A stretch of DNA of 43,304 nucleotides from contig NZ_JBGGWB010000011.1 in NCBI RefSeq assembly GCF_041321155.1, forward strand, positions 1 to 43,304. The letters run 5' to 3'. Source of the stretch: Sphingomonas sp. IW22. GTDB taxonomy: Bacteria; Pseudomonadota; Alphaproteobacteria; Sphingomonadales; Sphingomonadaceae. The notes beneath the pieces are model-generated. The model was given only the letters and a program-made list of their open reading frames with translations. It made no database searches and was not told the DNA's origin. The position numbers were made by a program, and so were the translations under genes. This document shows positions 22,671 to 31,366 of this stretch, piece by piece. Every line of letters starts with the position of its first letter. Position 1 is the stretch's first letter.

Positions 22671-23981
22671 CTAAGCTCGCTCTGTATCCGCCGCAGGGCC
22701 TTTCAATCCTGGCGGCGGCAGGTCGGCATCCGGATCGCGTCCCTGTAGCTTGTCTAGGAGACGCATAGCCGGCGTGACGGTCAGCCCGTGGAGGAGGATG
22801 GAAAACAGCGCCACCAATCCTACGATGGCCCACAGCCGCTCGCCTCCGGCAAGCTCAACGTGGTTCAGCGCATAAGCCAGGTAATAGAAGGAGCCGACAC
22901 CGCGGATGCCAAAGAAGGCAAGGGCCATCTTCTCGGAGAGGTCTGCCCGCAAACCGGCAAGCCCTATCAGGCCGGTAACGGGCCGCACGACGAGGATAAT
23001 GATCGCAGCGGCCAGTACATCTACCCAACCAATCGGTTGAAGGAGCCCACTGACCAGCGCACCACCGAACAGGATCAGGAGCACCATCATGCCGATGCGC
23101 TCCACCTGTTCGGTGATGTCGTGCATCTCGCGGTTGAACTCATGATCGCGATGCGAGCGGCGAAGCGTCAATGCGGTGATGAAGACAGCCAGAAAGCCGT
23201 AGCAGTTGAGCAGCTCGGTCACGCCGTAGGAGACGAAAGTCGCGGCAATGGCGATCAGGCCATCCCCGGTCTGAGCCAGCTTGGTTTCCGCTGGCACGTG
23301 AAAGGTCAGCCAGCCGAACAGGCGGCCGATCAACCAACCGCCGACGACACCCACGCCGATTTCCCACAAAACACTATGGAACACCCATTCGCGCGCCCAA
23401 GGCTCTCCGGTGCTCGCCGAAATGCCCAGCGCGATAGCGAGGTTGACGAACGGAAAGGCAAAACCGTCGTTCAGGCCCGCTTCTGACGTTAAACCGAAGC
23501 GCACCTCATCTTCCTCTCCGGTCTTGGGAGGACCGACCTGCACGTCTGACGCGAGCACGGGATCAGTGGGAGCGAGGCAAGCCCCAAGCAGAAGCGCCGC
23601 GATCCATGACAGGCCCAAGCCCCAGCCTCCGATCGCCGTGATCGCCGCGATGCTGAGGGGCATCGTGACCGCAAGCAGCCGCCAGGTCACATTCCATCGG
23701 CGCCAGCTGAATACGCGATCCAGCTTCAGGCCTGCGCCCATCAGCGCGATGATAACGATGAACTCGGTGAAGCGCTCGGTGATGTCGGCGTAAGACAGCG
23801 GCAAAGGCCGCAGCGACACAGCCGGCAACGAGAAGACCACGGCTCCGATCCCGATACAGATGATCGGCAGCGACAGCGGCAATCGTTTCAACGCAAGCGG
23901 CAGCCATGCTACGAGGGCGATCAGGACTCCGGCACCTGTCAGCCAGAGGATATAGGGTTCAGGCGATGAAAAGCTGGGCAC
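22671..23981 (-). CDS. CPA1-type cation:proton antiporter
   Basis: A 436-residue inner-membrane Na+(K+)/H+ antiporter with about twelve hydrophobic segments. The conserved core ACLAPTDPVLASDVQVGPP and the following RFGLTSEAGLNDGFAFPFV contain the acidic residues used in ion exchange by the NhaP/CPA1 family; FGIRGVGSFYYLAYAL lies near the end. There is no large cytoplasmic C-terminal domain. The start is a GTG at 23981. It lies 135 bases downstream of the lipoprotein gene in the same direction, so it may be read from the stress operon or from its own promoter. Its stop abuts end R. Confidence 0.9.
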   Translation of the reverse strand: MPSFSSPEPYILWLTGAGVLIALVAWLPLALKRLPLSLPIICIGIGAVVFSLPAVSLRPLPLSYADITERFTEFIVIIALMGAGLKLDRVFSWRRWNVTWRLLAVTMPLSIAAITAIGGWGLGLSWIAALLLGACLAPTDPVLASDVQVGPPKTGEEDEVRFGLTSEAGLNDGFAFPFVNLAIALGISASTGEPWAREWVFHSVLWEIGVGVVGGWLIGRLFGWLTFHVPAETKLAQTGDGLIAIAATFVSYGVTELLNCYGFLAVFITALTLRRSHRDHEFNREMHDITEQVERIGMMVLLILFGGALVSGLLQPIGWVDVLAAAIIILVVRPVTGLIGLAGLRADLSEKMALAFFGIRGVGSFYYLAYALNHVELAGGERLWAIVGLVALFSILLHGLTVTPAMRLLDKLQGRDPDADLPPPGLKGPAADTERA

Positions 23982-24116
23982 CTGCGCCGCTCTCCAGGCA
24001 GTAGCGCGTTCCGAGCGCTTCAGATGGATGTCGCATCAGCCTGGCGGAATGAGCAGACAGGGACCGAACACAGCCTGGCTCCCAGTTCATTACGCGAGAC
24101 CTCTTGCGGGCCTTTG

Positions 24117-24485
24117 TTACTGTCGCTGCCGAATTGCGTCAGCACGATCTTCCGTCGCATCCGCCTTCTTCTCGGCAGTCGCGCGAACCCTGCGGGCTTC
24201 TTCTTCCAAGGCATCCGCCCGCTGATCGGCTTCGCTGCGAACGGCGTCCGCCTGGTCCTCGGCGGCGTCCGCACGTGCTTCGATCGCCTCGTTCAGACTG
24301 TCAGCGGCACGATCCTGGGCTTCCCCCGTCCGCTCCGCCGGCCCTTTCTCGATCGTATCCTCGCTCGATACGACACCTGCGTTGGCGTCGGCCTGCTCGC
24401 CGGCATCCTCGCGGGGGCCGTCACAGGCCCCCACGAACGCGATCAGTGCCAGCCCGACGAGCTGGAGGCGTAGCCCTCGTCTCAT
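24117..24485 (-). CDS. Small alanine/glutamate-rich coiled-coil lipoprotein
   Basis: A 122-residue lipoprotein. The signal LVGLALIAFVGAC has a good lipobox with the Cys near residue 21. The mature part is highly charged with repeated ADA/EADQRADALEEEARR units, which should form one long coiled coil, much like envelope lipoproteins that brace the outer membrane. Its start overlaps the end of the mechanosensitive-channel gene by four bases, making it the last gene of the five-gene leftward operon. Function inferred as envelope stress support. Confidence 0.7.
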   Translation of the reverse strand: MRRGLRLQLVGLALIAFVGACDGPREDAGEQADANAGVVSSEDTIEKGPAERTGEAQDRAADSLNEAIEARADAAEDQADAVRSEADQRADALEEEARRVRATAEKKADATEDRADAIRQRQ

Positions 24486-25855
24486 GACTGCGGTTCCTCG
24501 CTCGGCGTCGAACTGCCCGGACGGAGGGTGGTGCTCGACTGCGGCGCGATCGGCGGATGGGGTGTTGCGGCCGAGCCGCTGAGACGCTGAACGAGCTTAG
24601 CAGCGGCATCCCGTCCGCCGAGACCGAAGGCGAGCGCGAAAGCGACAGCGATGGCACCCAGGATCAGGCCGAAGGCGAGATTGATAATGTCGTCGGCGAG
24701 ACCCATGAAGCGCAGGCCGATGGCGGTGCCGAGCACGATAATCGCAACGTGCACGATCTTCGCGGTCAGCTCGGCATTGGCCCCGCCGCCCGCGCGCACG
24801 ACCGTCGACACCAGCTTTGCGATGGCGATGGCTGCGGCGATGATGACGGCACCGAAAACGACCGAGCCGAGCAGGGTCAGGATCTCCGCCATCATGCGCG
24901 AGCCGTAGGCGAAGTTGAGTTGCCGGAACGCCTCCATCAGGCCGAAGATGATGATGGCGACGAACACGGCGTTACCCAGCAGCTTGGATGGCACTAGCGC
25001 TGGCGTCGCGGAGGCCCCTGCGGAAGTTGACGGAACCCCGGCCGCCGGCGTCGTGCTTGAGGGGAACACGCCGAGCGCGCTGATCGTGCGATCGAAGCCG
25101 GTGCCGCTCAGGAATTGGCTGAGGAGTTGCGACGCGAACCGGCCGATCACATAGGCGAGCGCGAGAATGATCGCGGCTGCGACAACGTGCGGGATGCTGT
25201 CGAGGATGATGCGGAGCATCGCGGTCGCCGGATCGGAGATTGCGCGGATGTTGAGCTGATCGAGCGCGGCGATCGCGACCGGGATAATGATGAGCGCGAA
25301 GACGATCCCGCCGACCATCCGCGGCAGCGTCGTGGGATCGGCCTTGGCCATCCCGGCGCGTTCGGCGAGCTGCTCGGTGCGGGCGGCTGTCAGCACCGCC
25401 TCCACCGCCTTCTTGGCGACGCTGGCGACGATGTAGCCGACGAAGAAGATCAGCCCTGCGCCGATGATGTTGGGGATGGCGGCGCCGAACTGGTTGAGCA
25501 TTCGGCCGACCGGGCTGGTGGCAGCGGCCAGGCCAAGCGGCTGAGCGGCAAGCACGAGCGCGATCAGGATCACGATCCAGAAGGCCGCATCACCGACCTG
25601 GGCACCGACGCTCTTGGGGTTGCGGCCCGTCTCGGGAATACCGGACTGCCGGTGCGCGTGACGCGCCAGCGGCGTCTTGTTGACCAGCGCGGCGACGCCC
25701 CACTTGGCGGCCCTCGCCAAAAGGTAGCCGATCAGGAGGATGACGGCCGCGGCAAGAACGCGCGGCCCCCACTCCTGTAGGTAAAGAACGGCGGTGTCGC
25801 CGAAGTTGCGGGTGCCGGCGACCATGCCGTCCGCTGTCACATAGTTCGGGTTCAT
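24482..25855 (-). CDS. Mechanosensitive-channel-like membrane protein (conserved TM-helix repeats)
   Basis: A 457-residue inner-membrane protein with four or five copies of a hydrophobic unit ending in an amphipathic segment (for example PRVLAAAVILLIGYLLARAA, IPNIIGAGLIFFVGYIVASV, IPHVVAAAIILALAYVIGRF), the TM-helix repeat found in a branch of mechanosensitive ion channels. A low-complexity Ala/Pro/Thr/Ser linker (near residues 265-290) and a Ser/Pro-rich tail are seen. The start at 25855 (MNPNYVTADG) has GGGAG upstream; the frame runs open through the previous gene but that part is not coding. It likely eases osmotic stress; the lipoprotein gene overlaps its end. Confidence 0.8.
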   Translation of the reverse strand: MNPNYVTADGMVAGTRNFGDTAVLYLQEWGPRVLAAAVILLIGYLLARAAKWGVAALVNKTPLARHAHRQSGIPETGRNPKSVGAQVGDAAFWIVILIALVLAAQPLGLAAATSPVGRMLNQFGAAIPNIIGAGLIFFVGYIVASVAKKAVEAVLTAARTEQLAERAGMAKADPTTLPRMVGGIVFALIIIPVAIAALDQLNIRAISDPATAMLRIILDSIPHVVAAAIILALAYVIGRFASQLLSQFLSGTGFDRTISALGVFPSSTTPAAGVPSTSAGASATPALVPSKLLGNAVFVAIIIFGLMEAFRQLNFAYGSRMMAEILTLLGSVVFGAVIIAAAIAIAKLVSTVVRAGGGANAELTAKIVHVAIIVLGTAIGLRFMGLADDIINLAFGLILGAIAVAFALAFGLGGRDAAAKLVQRLSGSAATPHPPIAPQSSTTLRPGSSTPSEEPQS

Positions 25856-25922
25856 CGCCGTCTCCCTGTTGGCAAAGCATGTGAGCCCGGCACAGGCTCT
25901 CACCTGCGCCGGGCTCCACCGA

Positions 25923-26777
25923 CTAGATACGCTTGTCGGTGTCGCGGAAGGTCGAGCCGCGGGTCTCGACGTCGGTGTCGCGGTCGACCTCGACGTCGGT
26001 ACGGCGCACGGTGTCGTCGACTTCCTCGACATGCTCCTCGGCCGTCTTGGAGACCACGACCTCCTCGACGACACGGGCGGTCTTGCCGACCACCGCTTCC
26101 TCGCCGGTCGCGGTCATGTCGACCGTCCGCTCGCGGAAGGCGTCGGTATCGGCCGCGGAAAGCGGCTGATCGACCGAGCGCCGCTCGACGTTGACCCGCT
26201 CGTTGCGGAGGCGGATTTGCTCGTGAACCGGCGTTTCAGTCACATAGGAGCGCACGCGCACCCCGCCGCGGCTGACGTCGCGCTTGCCGACGACCAGTTG
26301 CTCCTCGACGATCGGGATCACCTCTTCCTGTTCGGCCGTGCGGCCGGCGGTCTCGCGACGGTCGAAGCTGCCGAGAGCGGCCCCGGTCGCACCGGCAGCG
26401 GCGCCGGTGCCCGGATAATCCCAGCCCGACGAACGCCACTGGCTCGAACGGTCGTCGATGTCGATCGAGTTGGCCTCTTCGAGCACGCGCACCGCCTCGT
26501 CGACGCAATCGTCATCGACGTCGGCGGTCAGCAGCGCACCGCCGCGGCGCACGCCTTCCTCATAGGTGTGGCGGTCTTCATCGGGCACGAACGCGTTCTT
26601 GATCGAGTCCCAGAAGCCGCGGTCCTCATGGGTCGAGTAGCCGGTCTCCTTGTAACCGGCGCTCGACTTGTCGTGGATATGGATGTGGTCGGCGTCGATC
26701 CGCGCGCTCTTGAGCCGGTCTTTGGCTGCCTCGGCGTCGGCGCGGCTGTCGAACAGAGCGGTGATGGTGCTGGACAT
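25923..26777 (-). CDS. Stress protein with GSP17M-like and DUF2382 (YsnF/AvaK) domains
   Basis: A 284-residue soluble protein. Residues 1-100 resemble the general-stress-protein 17M domain (ITALFDSRADAEAAKDRLKS, GGALLTADVDDDCVDEAVRV). Residues 145-260 are a DUF2382 domain, recognised by EEVIPIVEEQLVVGKRDVSR, HEQIRLRNERVNVERRSVD and VVEEVVVSKTAEEHVEEV. A PRC-barrel is not seen. Such proteins rise under general stress but lack a known reaction. A strong ribosome site (AGGAGTAAG) precedes the ATG. It lies 36 bases after ompA in the five-gene leftward operon; a smaller DUF2382 gene opens the same operon. Confidence 0.85.
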   Translation of the reverse strand: MSSTITALFDSRADAEAAKDRLKSARIDADHIHIHDKSSAGYKETGYSTHEDRGFWDSIKNAFVPDEDRHTYEEGVRRGGALLTADVDDDCVDEAVRVLEEANSIDIDDRSSQWRSSGWDYPGTGAAAGATGAALGSFDRRETAGRTAEQEEVIPIVEEQLVVGKRDVSRGGVRVRSYVTETPVHEQIRLRNERVNVERRSVDQPLSAADTDAFRERTVDMTATGEEAVVGKTARVVEEVVVSKTAEEHVEEVDDTVRRTDVEVDRDTDVETRGSTFRDTDKRI

Positions 26778-26813
26778 GATCTTACTCCTGCGATTGAGAC
26801 GGGATTTGGCGGC

Positions 26814-27440
26814 TTACCTCGCCGTCACGACGAGTTCGGTGCGGCGGTTCTCAAAGCGACCGCCAGCGGTAGCGTTGGTGTCGACTGGATCGGTCTCGCC
26901 GCCTGAGACAGTCTCGATGCGGCCGGCGTTGATGCCTTGCGCGACGAGCGCCGACTTGACGCTATCGGCTCGGGCCTTGCCGAGCGCCATGTTGGCTGCA
27001 TCGGTGCCGCGCGCGTCGGCGTAGCCGGCGATGCGGATTCGGGCGTTCGGATACTGCTTGAGGGTCGCGGCCACCTCGTTCACCTCGGCAGCATCGGCGG
27101 GTCGGATATTGCTCTTGGCGGTGTCGAAGTTGAGCTTCTCGAAGGTGAAGGTGCGGGGAAGCGGCTCCGTGCCGGCCAGATAGGTGCCGAGACCGGACGT
27201 GCCGACCAGCGCGTCAGCGGAGCCGGCGTTCGGGGTCGACGCGACAACCTCGGTCGGGGCGGCCGTAGGAGCGGGAGCGACGGCAGCGGTGTCCTCACGG
27301 TTGCAGCGGCTCAGAGCGAACAGCAACGCCAGAATCCCGAGCGCAAGCAGCAACCAAGGGAGCCAGTTGAAGCCCTTGTTCTTCTCGATATGGATGTGAC
27401 TCGGTGCGCCCTCCGGCCTGTCATCGTTAGGTCCTGCCAT
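26814..27440 (-). CDS. OmpA-family peptidoglycan-binding protein
   Basis: A 208-residue envelope protein with one N-terminal membrane helix (WLPWLLLALGILALLFAL), an Ala/Pro/Thr-rich spacer, and a C-terminal OmpA domain: FEKLNFDTAKSNIRPADAAE, IRIAGYADARGTDAANMALG and NRRTELVVTAR carry the residues that hold peptidoglycan. It would tether the inner membrane to the cell wall. The start at 27440 has AGGAGGA upstream and lies 14 bases inside the end of the preceding DUF2382 gene, so the two are coupled. Confidence 0.88.
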   Translation of the reverse strand: MAGPNDDRPEGAPSHIHIEKNKGFNWLPWLLLALGILALLFALSRCNREDTAAVAPAPTAAPTEVVASTPNAGSADALVGTSGLGTYLAGTEPLPRTFTFEKLNFDTAKSNIRPADAAEVNEVAATLKQYPNARIRIAGYADARGTDAANMALGKARADSVKSALVAQGINAGRIETVSGGETDPVDTNATAGGRFENRRTELVVTAR

Positions 27441-27828
27441 GAACATCCTCCTGGGTTTTGGTGAGATCGGTGCGGTCGACCTCGATGCGGGTGCGCCTGA
27501 GCGTGGTCGGCAGCTCGACCGCCTCCGCCTGCGCCGACCGGAAGATGTGGACCTCCTCGACGAGGAAAAGCCGCTTCTCGACAACCAATCGCTCCTCGAT
27601 CACGGGAATGATTGTGGCGCCGTTCTCCTCACGGACAGCGGGGGCTCGATCGACCTCGCGTTCGACCGCTACGCGCCTGATCTCGACGTGCTCGCGCCGA
27701 ACCTCGTCACGAACAACGACCTGCTCCTGCTCGGGCACGGTGCGGACCGTGACATGCTCGACGTCGGTCGCACGTTTGGTAACGTGCGCCTCCTCCTCAA
27801 TGATCGGTAGGCGAATGTCGTCGGGCAT
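27427..27828 (-). CDS. DUF2382 (YsnF/AvaK) stress protein, small form
   Basis: A 133-residue protein consisting essentially of one DUF2382 domain: RLPIIEEEAHVTKRATDVEH, VVVRDEVRREHVEIRRVAVE and IIPVIEERLVVEKRLFLVEE. The strongly charged, alternating pattern predicts long beta strands. It is the first gene of the leftward envelope-stress operon, and its end overlaps ompA. The 149-base gap to the divergent PAS-LuxR gene must contain the operon promoter. I looked for a sphingomonad EcfG-type promoter there and did not find a convincing one. Confidence 0.85.
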   Translation of the reverse strand: MPDDIRLPIIEEEAHVTKRATDVEHVTVRTVPEQEQVVVRDEVRREHVEIRRVAVEREVDRAPAVREENGATIIPVIEERLVVEKRLFLVEEVHIFRSAQAEAVELPTTLRRTRIEVDRTDLTKTQEDVHGRT

Positions 27829-27909
27829 GCCTGTCCTTCAGCTTTGCCACCTAACGCCGCCGAACCTTTAAAGTGTCCCGGAGCTAACTCTTTCCGGGTT
27901 GATCGAGCT

Positions 27910-27937
27910 GGTAGTTTGCTACTACCGGTGCAGTAGT
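27910..27937. promoter_or_regulatory. Overlapping inverted repeats upstream of the PAS-LuxR gene
   Basis: GGTAGT (27910-27915), five bases, ACTACC (27921-27926) is a perfect 6-5-6 dyad; the right arm ACTAC also pairs with GTAGT at 27933-27937. Three alternating arms between divergent genes look like tandem sites for one dimeric regulator, possibly the LuxR-type protein encoded 40 bases downstream. No binding evidence. Confidence 0.45.
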
Positions 27938-27977
27938 TCTCGCCGAGCCGTTCATTATCTGCGAGGAACATCATCCT

Positions 27978-29465
27978 ATGGCGCGGCGCTCTACCGGCAT
28001 GGCCAATCCGCTCTCCCGCGTTCTCGCACGCGACACGTTGACCCACCTCGAACAATTGATTGGCGGCATGACGGCCGGCGTCATCCTGATCGACCTGGCC
28101 GGAACGATCATCTGGGCCAATGATGCTGCGCTGGCGATGCACGGCGTCAACAAGCTCGAAGGGCTCGGTGGCAACGCCGACACCTATGCGCAGCGGTTCG
28201 CGCTCCGGTTCCGCAACGGGCACCGGCTCGCCAACCGCGAATATCCTGTCATCCGCATGTTGGCGGGCGAGAGCTTCCCGGACCTGGTGGTGGAGGTGAG
28301 TGCCGCCGGCAGCGATGAACGTCGTTGGACCCATCGGGTGCGCGACGTCGTGATGACCGGGGACGACGAAGAGCCGGACTGCCTCGCGCTCGTGATTCAG
28401 GACGTTTCCGAACAGTATGAAGCGGAGGCGCGGTTCGAGGCCATGTTCCAGGCCAACCCCGCGCCGGCGCTCATTATGCGGCTCTCGGATCAGCGATTTA
28501 GCCGGGCAAATCGCGGCTTTCTCGAAATGACCGGCTACCCCCGTCAGGTGGTCCAAGGGAACAGCCTCTACGATCTCGACATTCTCAACGGTGCCGAGCG
28601 AAAGGACTATGCCAGGCAGTGCCTTGCGGAAGGCCGGACGATCCCGCAGATGGAAGCGGAGCTGCCGCTGCCGGACGGCAATACCAAGCTCGTCATCATC
28701 GCCGGTCAGCCGATCGAAGTCGGCGACGACAAGTGCATGCTGTTTACCTTCGCCGATCTGGAGCCCCGCCGGAAAGCCGAACGGGCGCTTCGATCGAGCG
28801 AGACACACTTTCATACCCTGTTTGAGATGGCGCCCGTGGCGATGGTGCTGACTTCGCCCGACAGCCACCGCACAATGGACGTGAACGACGCGTTCGTTCG
28901 CCTCACTGGTCGCAGCTCGGCCGGCTCGATCGGCAGAGCCGCCGGCGATCCCGAGCTTTGGGCCGATCCGGCGCAGCGTGAGGAGGTGCAGCAGGAGCTG
29001 GATCGAAGCGGGGGCGTGCGCAACCGCGACGTCCGGCTGATCGATGCAGACGGGCAACCGGTCGACTGCCTCCTCTCGGCCGAGCGCATGGAGATCAGGG
29101 GCGACCGCTGCACGCTATGGCTTTATCAAGATATCACGGCGCGGCGGAAAAGCGAGCTGGAGCTGGCCGACGCGATCGAAGCGGTGATGAAGGATGCAAG
29201 CTGGTTTAGCCGGACCGTGATGGACAAGCTCGCAACCCTGCGTAATCCGCGCGCCGAAACCGCCACTGAGACCGCCGACCTGACGCCTCGTGAGCGTGAG
29301 GTGCTGGGGCTTATCTGCGAGGGCCTGGACGACAAGGTGATCGCGAAGCATTTGTCGCTTTCGGGAAACACGGTGCGAAACCACGTTGCCGGCATCTACG
29401 GAAAGATCGGTGTCAATCGGCGCGCCGCAGCCATTGCTTGGGCTCGGGAACGTGGCTTTGCCTAA
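27978..29465 (+). CDS. Multi-PAS, LuxR-type transcriptional regulator
   Basis: A 495-residue soluble regulator. Three PAS-like sensor domains lie at about residues 25-140, 150-265 and 275-390 (GVILIDLAGTIIWANDAALA, PAPALIMRLSDQRFSRANRG, MVLTSPDSHRTMDVNDAFVR). A LuxR/GerE helix-turn-helix follows at about 430-490 (LTPREREVLGLICEGLDDKV, then SLSGNTVRNHVAGIYGKIGV). There are no membrane helices and no receiver domain, so it senses a cytoplasmic ligand or redox state directly. It is divergent from the DUF2382-OmpA operon, a likely target. Three alternating inverted arms lie upstream of it. Confidence 0.88.
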   Translation: MARRSTGMANPLSRVLARDTLTHLEQLIGGMTAGVILIDLAGTIIWANDAALAMHGVNKLEGLGGNADTYAQRFALRFRNGHRLANREYPVIRMLAGESFPDLVVEVSAAGSDERRWTHRVRDVVMTGDDEEPDCLALVIQDVSEQYEAEARFEAMFQANPAPALIMRLSDQRFSRANRGFLEMTGYPRQVVQGNSLYDLDILNGAERKDYARQCLAEGRTIPQMEAELPLPDGNTKLVIIAGQPIEVGDDKCMLFTFADLEPRRKAERALRSSETHFHTLFEMAPVAMVLTSPDSHRTMDVNDAFVRLTGRSSAGSIGRAAGDPELWADPAQREEVQQELDRSGGVRNRDVRLIDADGQPVDCLLSAERMEIRGDRCTLWLYQDITARRKSELELADAIEAVMKDASWFSRTVMDKLATLRNPRAETATETADLTPREREVLGLICEGLDDKVIAKHLSLSGNTVRNHVAGIYGKIGVNRRAAAIAWARERGFA

Positions 29466-29573
29466 AACAAATGCAACCGTGCGGCCGCAATCCAGTAATG
29501 GTCTTCAACAGCAATAGCCGGAGACCATGAGTCACTCACGAGGGGATCGGCAAAGCAAAGAAGGACAGCTATC

Positions 29574-29897
29574 ATGCCAGATACCCCATATAATGATGCA
29601 TTGGATGTTCTCGCCACGGCTCTGAAGGCAGGGCCTGCCGCTCTTGCGCACCAGAGCGGGGCGGCGGCCCGCACGAACTTCGTGGATCGGCTCACGACAA
29701 TCGCGCACCGGCTTGATCTGGGCGGCCATGGCGGCGTGCAGGAGGTCTACGAGGCCGCCTCAATCATCGGTCGATTACAAAAGGGGCCGAAACGGCCAAA
29801 AGGTGAGGGTTGGTCGATCGAAGATCATCAGGCCATTGCCGATCTTGAGAAGGTGCAGATGAAGCTCGTCAAGCTCGCTAACGGTGTTCAGGAGTGA
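29574..29897 (+). CDS. Small hypothetical protein
   Basis: A 107-residue soluble protein with no domain that I recognise. It is mostly helical (YNDALDVLATALKAGPAALA, VDRLTTIAHRLDLGG) with a basic loop (KGPKRPKGEGW) and a final charged helix. AGAAGGAC sits at a proper distance before the ATG. It follows the PAS-LuxR gene by 108 bases on the same strand and may be controlled with it. Coding character matches the neighbours, so I take it as real. Confidence 0.6.
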   Translation: MPDTPYNDALDVLATALKAGPAALAHQSGAAARTNFVDRLTTIAHRLDLGGHGGVQEVYEAASIIGRLQKGPKRPKGEGWSIEDHQAIADLEKVQMKLVKLANGVQE

Positions 29898-30026
29898 ATG
29901 GCGATGAGTTCGTCTCTCTTGTGCCTGTCCATTCGGCCAATGAAGGCCGGTGCCTTACCGCCGTGATGGGGCTGGCGGGCGCTGAGGAGTCAGTGTCCTA
30001 GCGGGAGGAGCGGCCCGATGCGGCGA

Positions 30027-30473
30027 TCATGCCGCCTCAGTCCGGTAGAGCTGCGCCTCACGGTTGATAAGGATATCGGCCAGGAACCAGTAGGCTTCGC
30101 CCCAGGCGTTCAGAATCTCATCGGTTGCCGCCTCGCCCAATATGTCGCGGATCGCCGGCAGCAGCGCGTTGGCGACCGCAGGATAATGTTCGGGCTTGAT
30201 ATGGGTCTCGACATGGCGCGCGGCGATGCGCTCGATTGCGGGTTTCAGCACGTCGAGCTTGTCCACATTCTGCGCAAAGGCGAGGATCGCCGCCGCGAGC
30301 CGCTTGGGCTGCGCGCCGGATTCGTGCGCGGCCATGTCAAACAGCGCCTTGATCTCCGGATCGACGAACAGGCGCTGATACATGCGCGTGGTAATCTCCA
30401 CGCCGTGCTGCTGGAGCGCAGGCGCCGTAGCTTTTACCAAAGCCATTGTTTCGGGGGAAAGCGGTTTGGACAT
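30027..30473 (-). CDS. Single-domain globin (flavohaemoglobin-like heme domain)
   Basis: A 148-residue globin resembling the heme domain of flavohaemoglobins and Vitreoscilla haemoglobin: LSPETMALVKATAPALQQHG at the A helix, RMYQRLFVDPEIKALFDM, the proximal-His region RIAARHVETHIKPEHYPAV with the F8 His, and LNAWGEAYWFLADILINRE at the end. There is no attached reductase domain, so electrons must come from elsewhere. It may bind oxygen or detoxify NO. GGAG lies nine bases before the ATG. It stands alone among stress and signalling genes. Confidence 0.9.
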   Translation of the reverse strand: MSKPLSPETMALVKATAPALQQHGVEITTRMYQRLFVDPEIKALFDMAAHESGAQPKRLAAAILAFAQNVDKLDVLKPAIERIAARHVETHIKPEHYPAVANALLPAIRDILGEAATDEILNAWGEAYWFLADILINREAQLYRTEAA

Positions 30474-30622
30474 ACAGACGTGCTCCGGATTTCAGGACCC
30501 TGACAAAAGAGACGATCAAAGTGGCGAGAGGGACCCGATCGAGCAAGGAGCGTGGGCCGGAGAGACAGGCATGCGCGATGAACCCAAGGCTTAGCGTCGG
30601 GGTATCCCATATCCGCATTCGA

Positions 30623-31225
30623 TCATAGCTCGACCGCAGCCAGAGGAGCGAGCAAGGTCCACACGACGCCCGAGGCGGGAAACTCCATCTCGGCACGGCC
30701 GCGCAAGCTGCGGCTCACGGCCGTGCATATCAGCCGCGACCCAAAGCCCCGCCGCTCGGGCCTGACGACTGGCGGGCCACCCCGTTCGGCCCATTGCATC
30801 CAAAGCTCGGCTTCGGTGCCCGAATCCAGCACCTTCCATGTCAGCTCGATCGTGCCCGCCTCATTGGACAGGGCCCCATATTTGATCGCGTTCGTCGCCA
30901 GCTCGTGAAAGGCGAGGGTCAACGTCATCGCCGCCCTGGGACCGATCATGACCGTGGGGCCGTCGAGGCGAAGCCGCTCCGCGTAGAGGGTGAAGTGGCC
31001 CAGCGCATTTTCCGCCAGCGCGGACAGGGGCGCCGCCTGCCAGTTGTGGGATAGAAGCTGCTCGGTCGCGTTGCCCAGCGCCGCCAATCGCTCGTCAATG
31101 GAAGATCGGGCGTCTTCGATCGAATCGGCCGCCTGCAAGCTCTGGCTGACAAGGGAACGAACGACAGTGAAAATGTTCCTGAACCGATGCTCAAGCTCAC
31201 GAATCCGGGTTTCAGTATCGACCAT
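30623..31225 (-). CDS. Orphan sensor histidine kinase, HWE/HisKA_2 type
   Basis: A 200-residue kinase core without any sensor or membrane part. The phospho-acceptor region is RIRELEHRFRNIFTVVRSLV (His in LEHRFRN), and the ATP-binding part contains ALAFHELATNAIKYGALS-like sequence (LAFHELATNAIKYGALSNEA) and RRGFGSRLICTAVSRSL. Kinases of this group feed single-domain receivers in the alphaproteobacterial general stress response. It diverges from a single-domain receiver gene at 31367, its obvious candidate partner. Input must come from another protein. Confidence 0.88.
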   Translation of the reverse strand: MVDTETRIRELEHRFRNIFTVVRSLVSQSLQAADSIEDARSSIDERLAALGNATEQLLSHNWQAAPLSALAENALGHFTLYAERLRLDGPTVMIGPRAAMTLTLAFHELATNAIKYGALSNEAGTIELTWKVLDSGTEAELWMQWAERGGPPVVRPERRGFGSRLICTAVSRSLRGRAEMEFPASGVVWTLLAPLAAVEL

Positions 31226-31366
31226 AACTCTACGTGCCCCCTACCCGGCTACTTAGAGCAATCGGGAGCCCAGGACGAACATTTTGCACGTCCGCGTGGA
31301 GCACAGAGCCAGACGCCGCGTTATTGCGCTGGTCGGTGGGACGGCTGCGTAAGTGCTTGGTGCGAC

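Noticed and set aside
27829..27977. EcfG-type general-stress promoter (GGAAC then CGTT) before the DUF2382 operon
   Set aside because: Expected for sphingomonad stress genes, but no pair with acceptable spacing was found on the minus strand.
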